Of a DNA stretch of 64,000 nt, positions 6,517 to 14,399 are shown piece by piece. Under the pieces are notes generated by a model. That model was not told the origin of the DNA, made no database searches, and was given only the letters and a program-made list of their open reading frames with translations. The stretch comes from Gammaproteobacteria bacterium (GTDB lineage: Bacteria > Pseudomonadota > Gammaproteobacteria > Pseudomonadales > Cellvibrionaceae): positions 39,710 to 103,709 of the forward strand of contig JAGKWO010000021.1 in assembly GCA_021151835.1 (NCBI GenBank), written 5' to 3'. A program made the position numbers and the translations under genes. How positions within the stretch are numbered: the stretch's first letter is position 1; the number at the start of each line of letters is the position of its first letter.

Positions 6517-8667
6517 TTATTGCGTGGTTGTGCCCAGGTGAATGGTGCGTCCTGCTGATGCCACCGTCTCCGGTCGATGCGCCACTATCACGCGCGTCAT
6601 TGCCAATTCACGGATGTGATTGTTAACTTGCGCTTCGTTAGTGGTGTCCAGATGGCTGGTGGCTTCGTCCATAAATAAAATGCGCGGTGCGCGATAAAGT
6701 GCGCGTGCCAGCAGCACGCGTTGTTTTTGTCCGCCGCTCAAGCTCGCACCCATATCGCCGACCAGCGTGTTGTATTGCATGGGCATGCGCAAAATATCGT
6801 TGTGGATACAAGCGAGTTGCGCGCAGTGGTATACGCGTGCGAGATCAATCGGTTGCTCAAAACAGGCGATGTTCTCGGCAATATCGCCACTCATTAGTTG
6901 ATCGTCCTGCATCACTGCGGCAATTTGGCGGCGATAATGCGGTAATTTTTGAATGGGTTTTCCGTCAATAAATATGTCGCCTTCCGTGGGGGTGAACAGG
7001 CCCATCAGGCATTTAATCAAGGTGCTTTTACCGCAACCGCTGGGGCCAATAATGGCAACAGTTTCGCCGGGCTGGATTTCAAAATTAATACCGCTAAAAG
7101 CAGGCGCTTCACTTTCACCGTAACGAAAACCAAGGTTCTGTACGCGGATATGCCCGGCAATAGGCGTTTCGGTTGTTGCGTAATCGGCAATGGTGGTGGA
7201 GGTGTTATCGGCTATTGGATCAGTGGGGGTAAAGGCGATATCAGCAAGGCGATTTAAATGCAGGCCCAGCATTTTAAATTCGATACCTTGCGTGATCAGG
7301 GTATCCATTGCGCGCACAAAACGATCTTTGTAGCTGATAAAGGCGTAAAGCATCCCAACAGAAAAAATATTCCCCATCACTGCATCGGCAGCGAGGTAAA
7401 TCACCAAAATATTTTCGATGCCGAACAAAATCCCTTTTGCTGTTTGGTAGCCAAGGTTCCAGCGGGCGATGCGGATATCCTTATTCATAGCGTCGGCGAG
7501 ATAATTTTGCCAGTAATGTTGCCGGTCACTTTCGCGATGGAAAATTTTGATGGTTTGTATGGCGCGCACCGACTCCATAAAGTGGCTGTTTTCTTTTGCG
7601 CGCGCGGCGATGCTTTCTTCGGTCAATAGATGTAATGGCCGGTATAAAAACCAGCGCAGTAATGCATAGCACGCTACGATGCCGATAACCACCCAGGTGA
7701 GTGTTGCATTGTAGAGAAATAAAACCAGCAGTGTGAGGCTGGCCATTACGCCATCGACCATCGCGGTAACCAATCCGGTTGTGAGCAATTGGCGCAGGTT
7801 ATCCAGTGAGCCGAAACGCGACACAATATCGCCCATGTGCCGTTTGGAAAAATAATCCATCGGCAAGCGAATCAGGTGGCGAAATAAATTGGCGGACATT
7901 TGCATGCCAAAACGCATGGATACATGCAGTACAACCCAGTCACGCAATGCATTGGTTCCTTGCTGGATCAATAACAGCAAGCCAAAACCGAGCGCTAATA
8001 CCAGCAATAAATAATGGTCGTGCCGAAGGATCACGTCATCAATGACTGTTTGTAAATAAAAAGGCGCAATCAGGGTAAATAGTTGCAGCAGCAAGGAGAG
8101 AAAAATAATGTGCGCCAGGTTGCGTTTGAGCCCAACCAGTTTCGACCAGAAATGCCCGAGCTTCAATCGCTCACGTGTTTCCGCCTTTTTAAATTCAGTG
8201 GTGGGGGTGAGTTCCAACAGGACGCCGGTAAAAAACTTGCCGATTTCAGCGCGGGTAATTAATCGCTCGCCTTGCGCGGGATCGTGAATAAGAAAGCCGC
8301 GGCGATTAATTTCTTTTAACACCACAAAATGGTTCATTCCCCAGTGCAGAATGCACGGCAATTGTAATTGGTCGAGGTCATCAATATCGCCGCGCAGCGC
8401 GCGCCCGGCCAAATGCAAGCGATTGGCCATATCGAGCAATTGTTTGAGGTTGATGCCTTGAGTTGAAATTGAAAAACGGCGGCGCAAGCTGCTCAGATCG
8501 CATTGATAACCGTAATAGCAACTGATCATCGCCAGGCAGGCGAGGCCACATTCGGCCAATTCGTTTTGCAATATCACCGGCAATTGCGGGCCGCGGCCAA
8601 AACGCAATAAATCGTCGGCGCGCGATGATGACATCTTATTGTGTGGTGAGGAGGCTGCGCTTGTCAT
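6517..8667 (-). CDS. Peptidase C39-containing ABC exporter (PCAT)
   Basis: 716 residues, one half-transporter that cuts double-glycine leaders and exports the peptide across the inner membrane. The N-terminal C39 peptidase looks active: Cys40 in ELAECGLACL, His113 in HWGMNHF, Asp129 in IHDPAQG, and the Gln34 oxyanion residue. A six-helix membrane domain spans roughly residues 180-440. The ATPase domain has Walker A GPSGCGKST, signature LSGGQKQR, Walker B ILFMDEATSHLD and the switch histidine in IVAHRPE. It starts on the last base of the HlyD stop (TAATG overlap), so the two are translationally coupled. Its predicted cargo, the two double-glycine peptides, is encoded downstream in the same operon. 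Confidence 0.95.
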   Translation of the reverse strand: MTSAASSPHNKMSSSRADDLLRFGRGPQLPVILQNELAECGLACLAMISCYYGYQCDLSSLRRRFSISTQGINLKQLLDMANRLHLAGRALRGDIDDLDQLQLPCILHWGMNHFVVLKEINRRGFLIHDPAQGERLITRAEIGKFFTGVLLELTPTTEFKKAETRERLKLGHFWSKLVGLKRNLAHIIFLSLLLQLFTLIAPFYLQTVIDDVILRHDHYLLLVLALGFGLLLLIQQGTNALRDWVVLHVSMRFGMQMSANLFRHLIRLPMDYFSKRHMGDIVSRFGSLDNLRQLLTTGLVTAMVDGVMASLTLLVLFLYNATLTWVVIGIVACYALLRWFLYRPLHLLTEESIAARAKENSHFMESVRAIQTIKIFHRESDRQHYWQNYLADAMNKDIRIARWNLGYQTAKGILFGIENILVIYLAADAVMGNIFSVGMLYAFISYKDRFVRAMDTLITQGIEFKMLGLHLNRLADIAFTPTDPIADNTSTTIADYATTETPIAGHIRVQNLGFRYGESEAPAFSGINFEIQPGETVAIIGPSGCGKSTLIKCLMGLFTPTEGDIFIDGKPIQKLPHYRRQIAAVMQDDQLMSGDIAENIACFEQPIDLARVYHCAQLACIHNDILRMPMQYNTLVGDMGASLSGGQKQRVLLARALYRAPRILFMDEATSHLDTTNEAQVNNHIRELAMTRVIVAHRPETVASAGRTIHLGTTTQ

Positions 8668-9923
8668 TAGAGTCTCCCGCGCAAGCTATAAAGAGGGTCG
8701 AGCAACCAGCGCAACAGGCTGCGCTCTTCAAGGCGGATATCCGCCGAAAGCGTCATACCGGATTTAAGCGCGAATTTGCGGCCGTAGGCTTGTGCTTTAT
8801 CGTTATCGAGTTGGGCAATAATTAAATACGCTGGCTCTTTTACCGGTGTGGGAACTTGTTGCAATTCGCCCGGCAATAAAACTGTATCGGACAGTTGCGT
8901 TACCTTACCGCTGTAAATGCCAAATTTTTGATAAGGGAATGCATCGAAACGAATATCCAGTTGCTGGCCAATTTGAACAAATCCGGCGGCGCGAGCGGGC
9001 ACTAATAATTGAACGCTGAGCGCGCTCTGTTCCGGGTGCAAGGTGAGCAATGGCGTTTGTTGTGATGCAGTAACCTGTTGCCCGACCCGTGCGCGCAAAT
9101 TACTAACGATACCGGCGCGCGCGGCTTTAATCACATAGGCTTGCCGGCTTTGCCATTGCGTCATTTGCTGACTGAGTTCGCTGATTTCAGTAGCGAGAAA
9201 AGTTTGTTGGTCGGCGTGGGTTTGCGGTAATTCCTCTTGCTCGCTTTGCGCTTCTTCCAATAAACGTTGCTGTTGCAATTTTTGTCGCGCAAGGGTTTGT
9301 TGTTCTGCTTTCAGGGTTAGCGCTTGCGCTTCGCTATTTTCCAATTCCGTTGCACTAACATGGCCGCTATCGCGCAAACGTTGCTGGCGTTCGCGTTGTT
9401 TATCGAGCAATTGCTGGCGTGTTTGTAACGTGCCGGTTTGTTGTTCCAGCAATTGTAATTCCTGCTGGATGCGGGTGATGCGCTGCAATCCCTCTGCAAC
9501 CCGTTGGCTATAACGCTCCTGGTTTCTTGCTTGTTGTTCGCGCAATAAATTTTGCTGGTGTTCCAGTTCTTGCAGCAACTGGTTTTCCATTCCATCGCCA
9601 TTGGCGAGAAGGTTGTTGCCATGGATTATTAATAATGGTTGGTCTTCTTTTACAGTTTCGCCTTCACGAACCAGTAATTCTTTAATCAAGCCGTTATTGT
9701 TGGCATAAACACGCAATACACCTTGGGGCGGCTCCAGCCATCCGGACACCGTTTCCTTGCGCGCATATTCGCTCGTGCATAACCAAACCATCATGGCAAT
9801 AAACCACAACAGTAATGCGCTGCTAACGAGCAGGGTGGGTGTTGATGAAGTCAGTAAGATATCGCCGTGCAATCCGCGCTGCTGGTATTGCACTGCCTGT
9901 TGACGAAAAAGAGGTTGGGTCAT
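8667..9923 (-). CDS. HlyD/CvaA-family periplasmic adaptor of the peptide exporter
   Basis: 418 residues. One membrane helix near residues 30-50, a lipoyl/barrel-sandwich half (VSGWLEPPQGVLRVYANNNG), a long Gln/Glu-rich coiled-coil hairpin around residues 115-260, a second lipoyl half (AARAGIVSNLRARVGQ) and a beta-barrel domain. The C-terminus LLDPLYSLRGRL is typical of colicin V-type adaptors. It bridges the inner-membrane exporter to an outer-membrane TolC channel, which is not encoded here. It is first in the operon and overlaps the exporter start by one base. The ribosome site is weak (AGCGAG). Confidence 0.93.
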   Translation of the reverse strand: MTQPLFRQQAVQYQQRGLHGDILLTSSTPTLLVSSALLLWFIAMMVWLCTSEYARKETVSGWLEPPQGVLRVYANNNGLIKELLVREGETVKEDQPLLIIHGNNLLANGDGMENQLLQELEHQQNLLREQQARNQERYSQRVAEGLQRITRIQQELQLLEQQTGTLQTRQQLLDKQRERQQRLRDSGHVSATELENSEAQALTLKAEQQTLARQKLQQQRLLEEAQSEQEELPQTHADQQTFLATEISELSQQMTQWQSRQAYVIKAARAGIVSNLRARVGQQVTASQQTPLLTLHPEQSALSVQLLVPARAAGFVQIGQQLDIRFDAFPYQKFGIYSGKVTQLSDTVLLPGELQQVPTPVKEPAYLIIAQLDNDKAQAYGRKFALKSGMTLSADIRLEERSLLRWLLDPLYSLRGRL

Positions 9924-10250
9924 GCTGTTGCTCGCTAATCAATCCCTGTGATGTATTCATTATTGAAATAGGTGTCGCGTGAATTTGTATATAGGGCGCC
10001 AGTGTCAGGCGAGGTGATTTTTATACTCCAGGTTGCACAGTTGTACTGCGATCCGGGTACAGAAAACTGTAAAAAGTTGTAGCTATTTTTGCGGAGATTT
10101 AAGCAACTAAAATTAATAATGTTGATTTATGCGTAAGCTTTTAGGGGAGGGGATGGCGAAGATGGTTGTCAGGAAAAGGGCAATATTTAATTTATGTGTG
10201 ATGTATCCGCGAATCCCTTCGCGAACAAAATCCGGCCACTGCCTGCTGGA
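9924..10250. other. Intergenic region upstream of the graspetide operon
   Basis: 327 bases between cydB and the HlyD gene, both on the minus strand. It must contain the graspetide operon promoter, but I see no clear -35/-10 pair; TATAAA at about 10019-10024 (minus strand) is the best -10-like word. A TACAG-AAAA-CTGTA inverted repeat lies at 10058-10071, and a six-pair hairpin without a T tail at 10208-10223 may end the cydAB transcript. No gene is supported. Confidence 0.4.
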
Positions 10251-11270
10251 TCAGTAATATTTCAACTGCGTCGCTTTGCCTCTGAAAACCCGATAAGCAA
10301 AGAATGTATAGGCGAGGATGGTTGGTAATACCACGATCACACCGACCAGAATAAATTTCAATGATTCCGGTGCGCTGGCGGCTTGCCAGATATCGAGTTT
10401 GCCGGGCACAACATCGGGAAAAAAGCTGTAAGCCAAACCGATAAAACTCAACAGGAATATCATGGCGGCGGCGGCAAACGGAATCCAGCAACCGAAATCA
10501 TTGGCGTAAGGTGCGCGGCGTAAATAGCGGTCGGCAATAAAAAATAACACAAAGCAAAACACCGGAATTACCCATAGCACCATCACCAATGGCGAACCAA
10601 ACCATTTATCAAAAATGGTGTTGCTCACCAAAGGATTGACGATGGATACCGCGATGATTCCCAGCAGCATTAACCACGCACAGCGACGCGCCCACCACGC
10701 CGCGCGTTTTTGCAACTCACCTTCGGTTTTCAGTACCAGCCATGCCGCGCCGATAAAGGTGTATCCGGCCGTGACACAAATGGCGCTGAGCGCGGCAAAC
10801 AAATGTGATGCAAGGGTGTCTTCAAAACCCATCACGAACAGGCCGAGCATATAACCTTGTGCGAGTGTGGCTAGCAGTGAGCCGGCTTGAAATGCGCGAT
10901 CCCATAATTCCTTATGGTCTTCCGGCGCTTTGGCGCGGAAGTCGAATGCAACTCCGCGCAATATCAAACCGGCGAGCATTACCGTTACCGGTAAATACAA
11001 ATTTAATAAAATCATGCTGTGTGCGAGTGGAAAGGCGATCAATAAAATTCCGATGCCTAACACTAACCAGGTTTCGTTTGCATCCCAGAATGGCCCGATG
11101 CTGGCGATCATGGTATCGCGTTGTGCTTCGGAATCCCCGGGCAATAAAATTCCCACTCCTAAATCGTAGCCATCGAGAATCGCGTAAATAAATAACGCGA
11201 GCCCCATCAGGCCGATAAAAATGACAGGCAACCAAAATCCTTCACCGGACAAAGTACTGATATCAGTCAT
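10251..11270 (-). CDS. cydB: Cytochrome bd-type quinol oxidase subunit II (CIO type)
   Basis: 339 residues of mostly hydrophobic helices with the CydB start region (IYAILDGYDLGVGILLP) and the conserved GPFWDANETWLV block. It pairs with CydA to form the membrane quinol oxidase that reduces oxygen to water without pumping protons. It begins 10 bases after the cydA stop. No cydX-like small gene follows. With the short Q-loop of its partner, this suggests the cyanide-insensitive (Cio) branch (inference). Confidence 0.92.
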   Translation of the reverse strand: MTDISTLSGEGFWLPVIFIGLMGLALFIYAILDGYDLGVGILLPGDSEAQRDTMIASIGPFWDANETWLVLGIGILLIAFPLAHSMILLNLYLPVTVMLAGLILRGVAFDFRAKAPEDHKELWDRAFQAGSLLATLAQGYMLGLFVMGFEDTLASHLFAALSAICVTAGYTFIGAAWLVLKTEGELQKRAAWWARRCAWLMLLGIIAVSIVNPLVSNTIFDKWFGSPLVMVLWVIPVFCFVLFFIADRYLRRAPYANDFGCWIPFAAAAMIFLLSFIGLAYSFFPDVVPGKLDIWQAASAPESLKFILVGVIVVLPTILAYTFFAYRVFRGKATQLKYY

Positions 11271-11280
11271 ACTATTTTCC

Positions 11281-12648
11281 TCACAGATTTTCTTCGACCA
11301 GTTTTTCTTGCAAGGTATCGACTTGCTCTGGCCGATCCACCAGCACCGCTTTTCTCGCCATTACAAATAATGTGCGTATGTACGCAGTGAGCAATACCGC
11401 ATAAAGCGTTAGATAAATGGCGAGCGATGTGCCGACATTGGTTGCCGGCGTGCTGGTAACGGCATCTGCCGTTTTTAATACGCCAGTTACCAGCCAGGGT
11501 TGGCGACCTATTTCGGTAACGTACCAGCCGGCGAGCGTAGCGATCCAGCCGGAGAAGGTCATGCCGACAAACACTTTTAGCATTAACGGTGAAATTTCCT
11601 TGCGGCGATATAACTGCCAACAGCCGGTCCATGCAACCAGTAACATCAGCATACCAATGCCGACCATCACACGAAAGCCATAAAACAGTGGTTTAACTGG
11701 TGGATGTGCGTTGGGAAATTCATTCAGGCCTTTGAGTTCACCATCGGTAGTGTGCGTTAAAATAATGCTCGCCATGTTGGGGATTTCAATTGAAAATTTA
11801 TTGCTTTGTGTTTCCTGGTCCGGAATCGCGAATAACACCAGGGGCACATTTTTTTCGGTGGTCCACACCGCTTCCATTGCGGCGATTTTTGCCGGTTGGT
11901 GATGCAGTGTATTCAAACCGTGCATGTCGCCCAGGAATATTTGTAATGGGATTAACAATGCGGCAGCGATGGTAGCGTTTTTTAGCGTAAGCCGGGGCGC
12001 CGGTTTGTGGTCATCTTTTAAAATACGATAAGCGGAAATCCCGGCAATTAAAAATGCGGCAGTTAAGCCGGATGCAATTAACATATGCGCTAAACGATAG
12101 GGCATGGAGGGATTAAAAATAATTGCCCACCAATCCAGGGGAAATGCTTTCATGGTGTCACCGACCTGACGCATTTCAAAACCGGTAGGTGTTTGCATCC
12201 ATGAGTTCAGTGCGATAATCCAGAACGCCGACATACTGGTGCCAAATGCCACCAGGAACGTTGCAAGGGTGTGTACGCGGTTGGATACCTTGTTAATACC
12301 AAACAACATAATCCCCAGAAATGTTGCTTCCAGAAAAAATGCGGTAAGCACTTCATAACCCAATAACGGCCCTGCAATATTACCCACTGTTTCCATATAA
12401 CCGGGCCAATTGGTGCCGAATTGAAAGCTCATCGTAATGCCGCTAACAACACCCAACGCAAACGTCAGTGCAAAGACTTTTACCCAAAAGCGGTAGGCGC
12501 GCATCCACACTTCTGCACCACTGCGGGTGTAACGGACTTTGAAGTAAAACAAAAACCAGGCGAGGGCAATCGAAATAGAAGGAAATAAAATATGGAAGGA
12601 AATGTTAGCCGCGAACTGGATGCGGGAAAGTATCAATGTTTCGAGCAT
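11281..12648 (-). CDS. cydA: Cytochrome bd-type quinol oxidase subunit I (CIO type)
   Basis: 455 residues from the ATG at 12648, preceded by GAGGT; an in-frame upstream start at 12699 would add 17 residues before the canonical MLETLILSRIQFA. It carries the heme ligand His in ISFHILFP, the quinol-binding GRQPW motif and the C-terminal helices. It is shorter than E. coli CydA (about 522) because the Q-loop is short, the hallmark of CioA-type oxidases that tolerate cyanide and sulfide. It lies downstream of a GbsR-like regulator on the same strand and upstream of cydB, forming a two-gene operon. Confidence 0.93.
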   Translation of the reverse strand: MLETLILSRIQFAANISFHILFPSISIALAWFLFYFKVRYTRSGAEVWMRAYRFWVKVFALTFALGVVSGITMSFQFGTNWPGYMETVGNIAGPLLGYEVLTAFFLEATFLGIMLFGINKVSNRVHTLATFLVAFGTSMSAFWIIALNSWMQTPTGFEMRQVGDTMKAFPLDWWAIIFNPSMPYRLAHMLIASGLTAAFLIAGISAYRILKDDHKPAPRLTLKNATIAAALLIPLQIFLGDMHGLNTLHHQPAKIAAMEAVWTTEKNVPLVLFAIPDQETQSNKFSIEIPNMASIILTHTTDGELKGLNEFPNAHPPVKPLFYGFRVMVGIGMLMLLVAWTGCWQLYRRKEISPLMLKVFVGMTFSGWIATLAGWYVTEIGRQPWLVTGVLKTADAVTSTPATNVGTSLAIYLTLYAVLLTAYIRTLFVMARKAVLVDRPEQVDTLQEKLVEENL

Positions 12649-12824
12649 AAAGGTACCTCGATAAAAAATATAGTGAATCCTTTCTGTGTAAAGCGTCAAT
12701 TTGATGAAGGGCAGTCAGTAAACCTATTTACCCTGTAGAAATTTTTGTGCGCATTGCGATATGGTCATGTTGGGTTACGTTGCTCGTTGTACTCGCATCT
12801 AACCAACCTGCATTCAGTTCAACA

Positions 12825-13388
12825 TCACTTTGTCGTTTTGCTGGCGCCGAGCAAGCGGTCTTTCATGTCGAGTACTTTACCGATGCTATTGCCGAGCTTG
12901 AGTAATTTGCCGAGTTGCGCGGAATCCAGGCGTTGTATCTCTTGCGTCCAGAGTGTCAGCATTTCAATAAGTTCATGCATTTCGCGCATCCGTTGCTGTG
13001 CATATACTTCTTCATCATTTGCTGGCGTTTCGATTAATAAATTGCGCAGTGTAGAAAGTGTAGGATCAATCTCACGCTTGCGGCGTTGTTCAATCAACGT
13101 TTTGGCAATGTCCCACACGTCGCCCGGCGCTGAATAAAACTCTTTGCGCTCGCCGGGGCGATGTTGCAGTTTTACCAATTCCCATGACATTAATTCTTTT
13201 AAGCCCATACTCACATTGGAGCGGGAAATACCCAGGGCCTCGGTAATATCATCTGCGCACAGCGGTTCCTTGCGCAGCACCAACAGCGCATACATTTGGC
13301 CGACGGTACGGTTAATCCCCCAGCGGCTGCCCATTTCGCCAAAATGGAGGATAAAGGATTGGATCATGGGTGTGAGTTTTTCGGACAT
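12825..13388 (-). CDS. GbsR/MarR-like transcriptional regulator
   Basis: 187 residues. A winged-helix domain occupies roughly residues 20-90 (helix-turn-helix around LCADDITEALGISRSNVSMGLKEL), followed by a helical C-terminal part, the GbsR-family layout known from choline and osmolyte regulators. It lies 176 bases upstream of cydAB on the same strand, so it may control the oxidase or the divergent DCC region. Two palindromes and an FNR-like box directly upstream suggest autoregulation and oxygen control (inference). Confidence 0.85.
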   Translation of the reverse strand: MSEKLTPMIQSFILHFGEMGSRWGINRTVGQMYALLVLRKEPLCADDITEALGISRSNVSMGLKELMSWELVKLQHRPGERKEFYSAPGDVWDIAKTLIEQRRKREIDPTLSTLRNLLIETPANDEEVYAQQRMREMHELIEMLTLWTQEIQRLDSAQLGKLLKLGNSIGKVLDMKDRLLGASKTTK

Positions 13389-13398
13389 ATTGGAATTC

Positions 13399-13431
13399 CT
13401 GAATTTTCAGTATATTCTGAAATTACAGAAT
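13399..13431. promoter_or_regulatory. Two adjacent palindromes upstream of the GbsR-like gene
   Basis: CTGAA-TT-TTCAG at 13399-13410 and ATTCTG-N6-CAGAAT at 13414-13431 share the half-site CTGAA/TTCAG-like spacing. They start 11 bases upstream of the regulator's start codon, where an autoregulatory operator would be expected. Confidence 0.5.
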
Positions 13432-13434
13432 TGA

Positions 13435-13448
13435 TTGATCTGGGTCAA
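13435..13448. promoter_or_regulatory. FNR/Anr-like box
   Basis: TTGAT-CTGG-GTCAA matches the FNR/Anr consensus TTGAT-N4-ATCAA at nine of ten positions. It lies in the divergent region between the regulator and the plus-strand DCC locus, next to a cytochrome bd oxidase, the kind of gene commonly under FNR/Anr control. Confidence 0.5.
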
Positions 13449-13453
13449 GTACG

Positions 13454-13762
13454 ATGGACAAAAAAGAAGAGCAGATGAACAGATATCAATTGAACAGCCG
13501 CCAATATCCGCGGCGCGCGTAAACGTGCTGTGCGCCGTTGTCTTGTGGGATGGCTCTACGCCGTGGCAGTCGGGCAGGTTATTGGCGCTATGGGGGTGGA
13601 TTGGTATTGGTCATTTTATGGTGGGTGCCGCAGGACATTTTTATTTCGCTGCAACGCGACGCTTGGCTGCATGTATGGATTGATATGTTCGCCGCGATTA
13701 TTCTGTTGGTGCCACTGGTATAGCTATGGAAACTGGATCGCACATGGGTGCAAGGGCAATAA
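13454..13762 (+). pseudogene. Broken small membrane-protein gene (frameshifts and an in-frame stop)
   Basis: The reading starts at ATG 13454 (MDKKEEQMNRYQLNSRQYPRR) and meets a TAA at about 13520. A one-base shift continues as RARKRAVRRCLVGWLYAVAV. A second shift near 13590 opens LVLVILWWVPQDIFISLQRD and a helix IDMFAAIILLVPLV, which is cut by TAG at 13721-13723. The same frame continues LWKLDRTWVQGQ to TAA at 13760, two bases before the DCC start. Such continuity across three breaks suggests a decayed two-helix membrane protein of about 100 residues once coupled to the DCC gene. Sequencing error is an alternative. Confidence 0.45.
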
Positions 13763-13764
13763 CA

Positions 13765-14190
13765 ATGGAAAAAAATTATCCGCCGGGTGTTACACCGGGT
13801 GACCAGGTTATTTTATTCGATGCGGTGTGCAAGCTGTGTAATCGCTGGAGCCGTTTTATTATCCGTTTTGATACTGCGCATCGCTTCAAATTATGTTCCG
13901 TGCAATCCGCGCAAGGGCAGGCGATTTTGCGGTGGTTTGGTTATCCGCTCGATCATTTTGAAACCATGCTACTGATCCAGGGAGATCAAGCTATCAGCAA
14001 AGGCGATGCGTTTCTGGCAATTGTCCGGCAACTTCCTTTTCCTTGGCCGTTGTTGACTATCACCCGGGTTTTCCCCCGCAAAATGCGCGACTGGTGTTAT
14101 GACCGTGTTGCGCTCAATCGTTATAAGTTATTCGGAAAATACGCTGTGTGTGTATTGCCCTCAGTCGATCACGACCAGCGGTTTTTGTGA
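13765..14190 (+). CDS. DCC-family (DUF393, YuxK-like) thiol-redox protein
   Basis: 141 residues from the ATG at 13765 just after the broken upstream gene; an earlier ATG at 13726 lies inside that gene's frame remnant. The family signature DxxCxLC appears as DAVCKLC near residue 21, followed by a helix and the FKLCSVQSAQGQ block. These small proteins have a thioredoxin-like fold with a CxxC site; their substrates are unknown. The usual Gly after the first Asp is replaced by Ala. Confidence 0.85.
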   Translation: MEKNYPPGVTPGDQVILFDAVCKLCNRWSRFIIRFDTAHRFKLCSVQSAQGQAILRWFGYPLDHFETMLLIQGDQAISKGDAFLAIVRQLPFPWPLLTITRVFPRKMRDWCYDRVALNRYKLFGKYAVCVLPSVDHDQRFL

Positions 14191-14232
14191 TTTTTAGCAT
14201 ACTGCACTTGCACATTTTAAAATCTTTGTAGA

Positions 14233-14275
14233 CCGGGCTGCGGATGAAAATTCCTGTCCGGACAGGATAGCCCGG
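14233..14275. other. Nested palindrome in the DCC-antiporter intergenic region
   Basis: A perfect 16-base palindrome TCCTGTCCGGACAGGA (14252-14267) lies inside an outer CCGGGCT/AGCCCGG stem (14233-14239 with 14269-14275). No T tail follows. It could be an operator or a structured leader of the antiporter gene 125 bases downstream. Confidence 0.4.
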
Positions 14276-14399
14276 CCCGATACCCTATAGCGAATAACTA
14301 TCTTGTAAAACTGTCAGCCCCGAACTTGACCGTGTAATTTACGCAGCCTGCACTTGCAGCTTTTTACTACAGCGGTATTGGATTTAGCGAGACAGAAAC

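Noticed and set aside
10058..10071. TACAG-AAAA-CTGTA as a LexA box
   Set aside because: LexA boxes read CTGT-N8-ACAG; the half-sites here are in the opposite order and spacing.
10153..10257. A 34-codon plus-strand frame with a strong GGGGAGGGG site
   Set aside because: It runs antisense into the cydB end, has no leader or hydrophobic pattern and no recognisable family; the purine run alone is not enough.
13726..13764. Extra N-terminal residues of the DCC protein from the ATG at 13726
   Set aside because: They overlap the remnant frame of the broken upstream gene and lack a ribosome site; the ATG at 13765 fits the family start.
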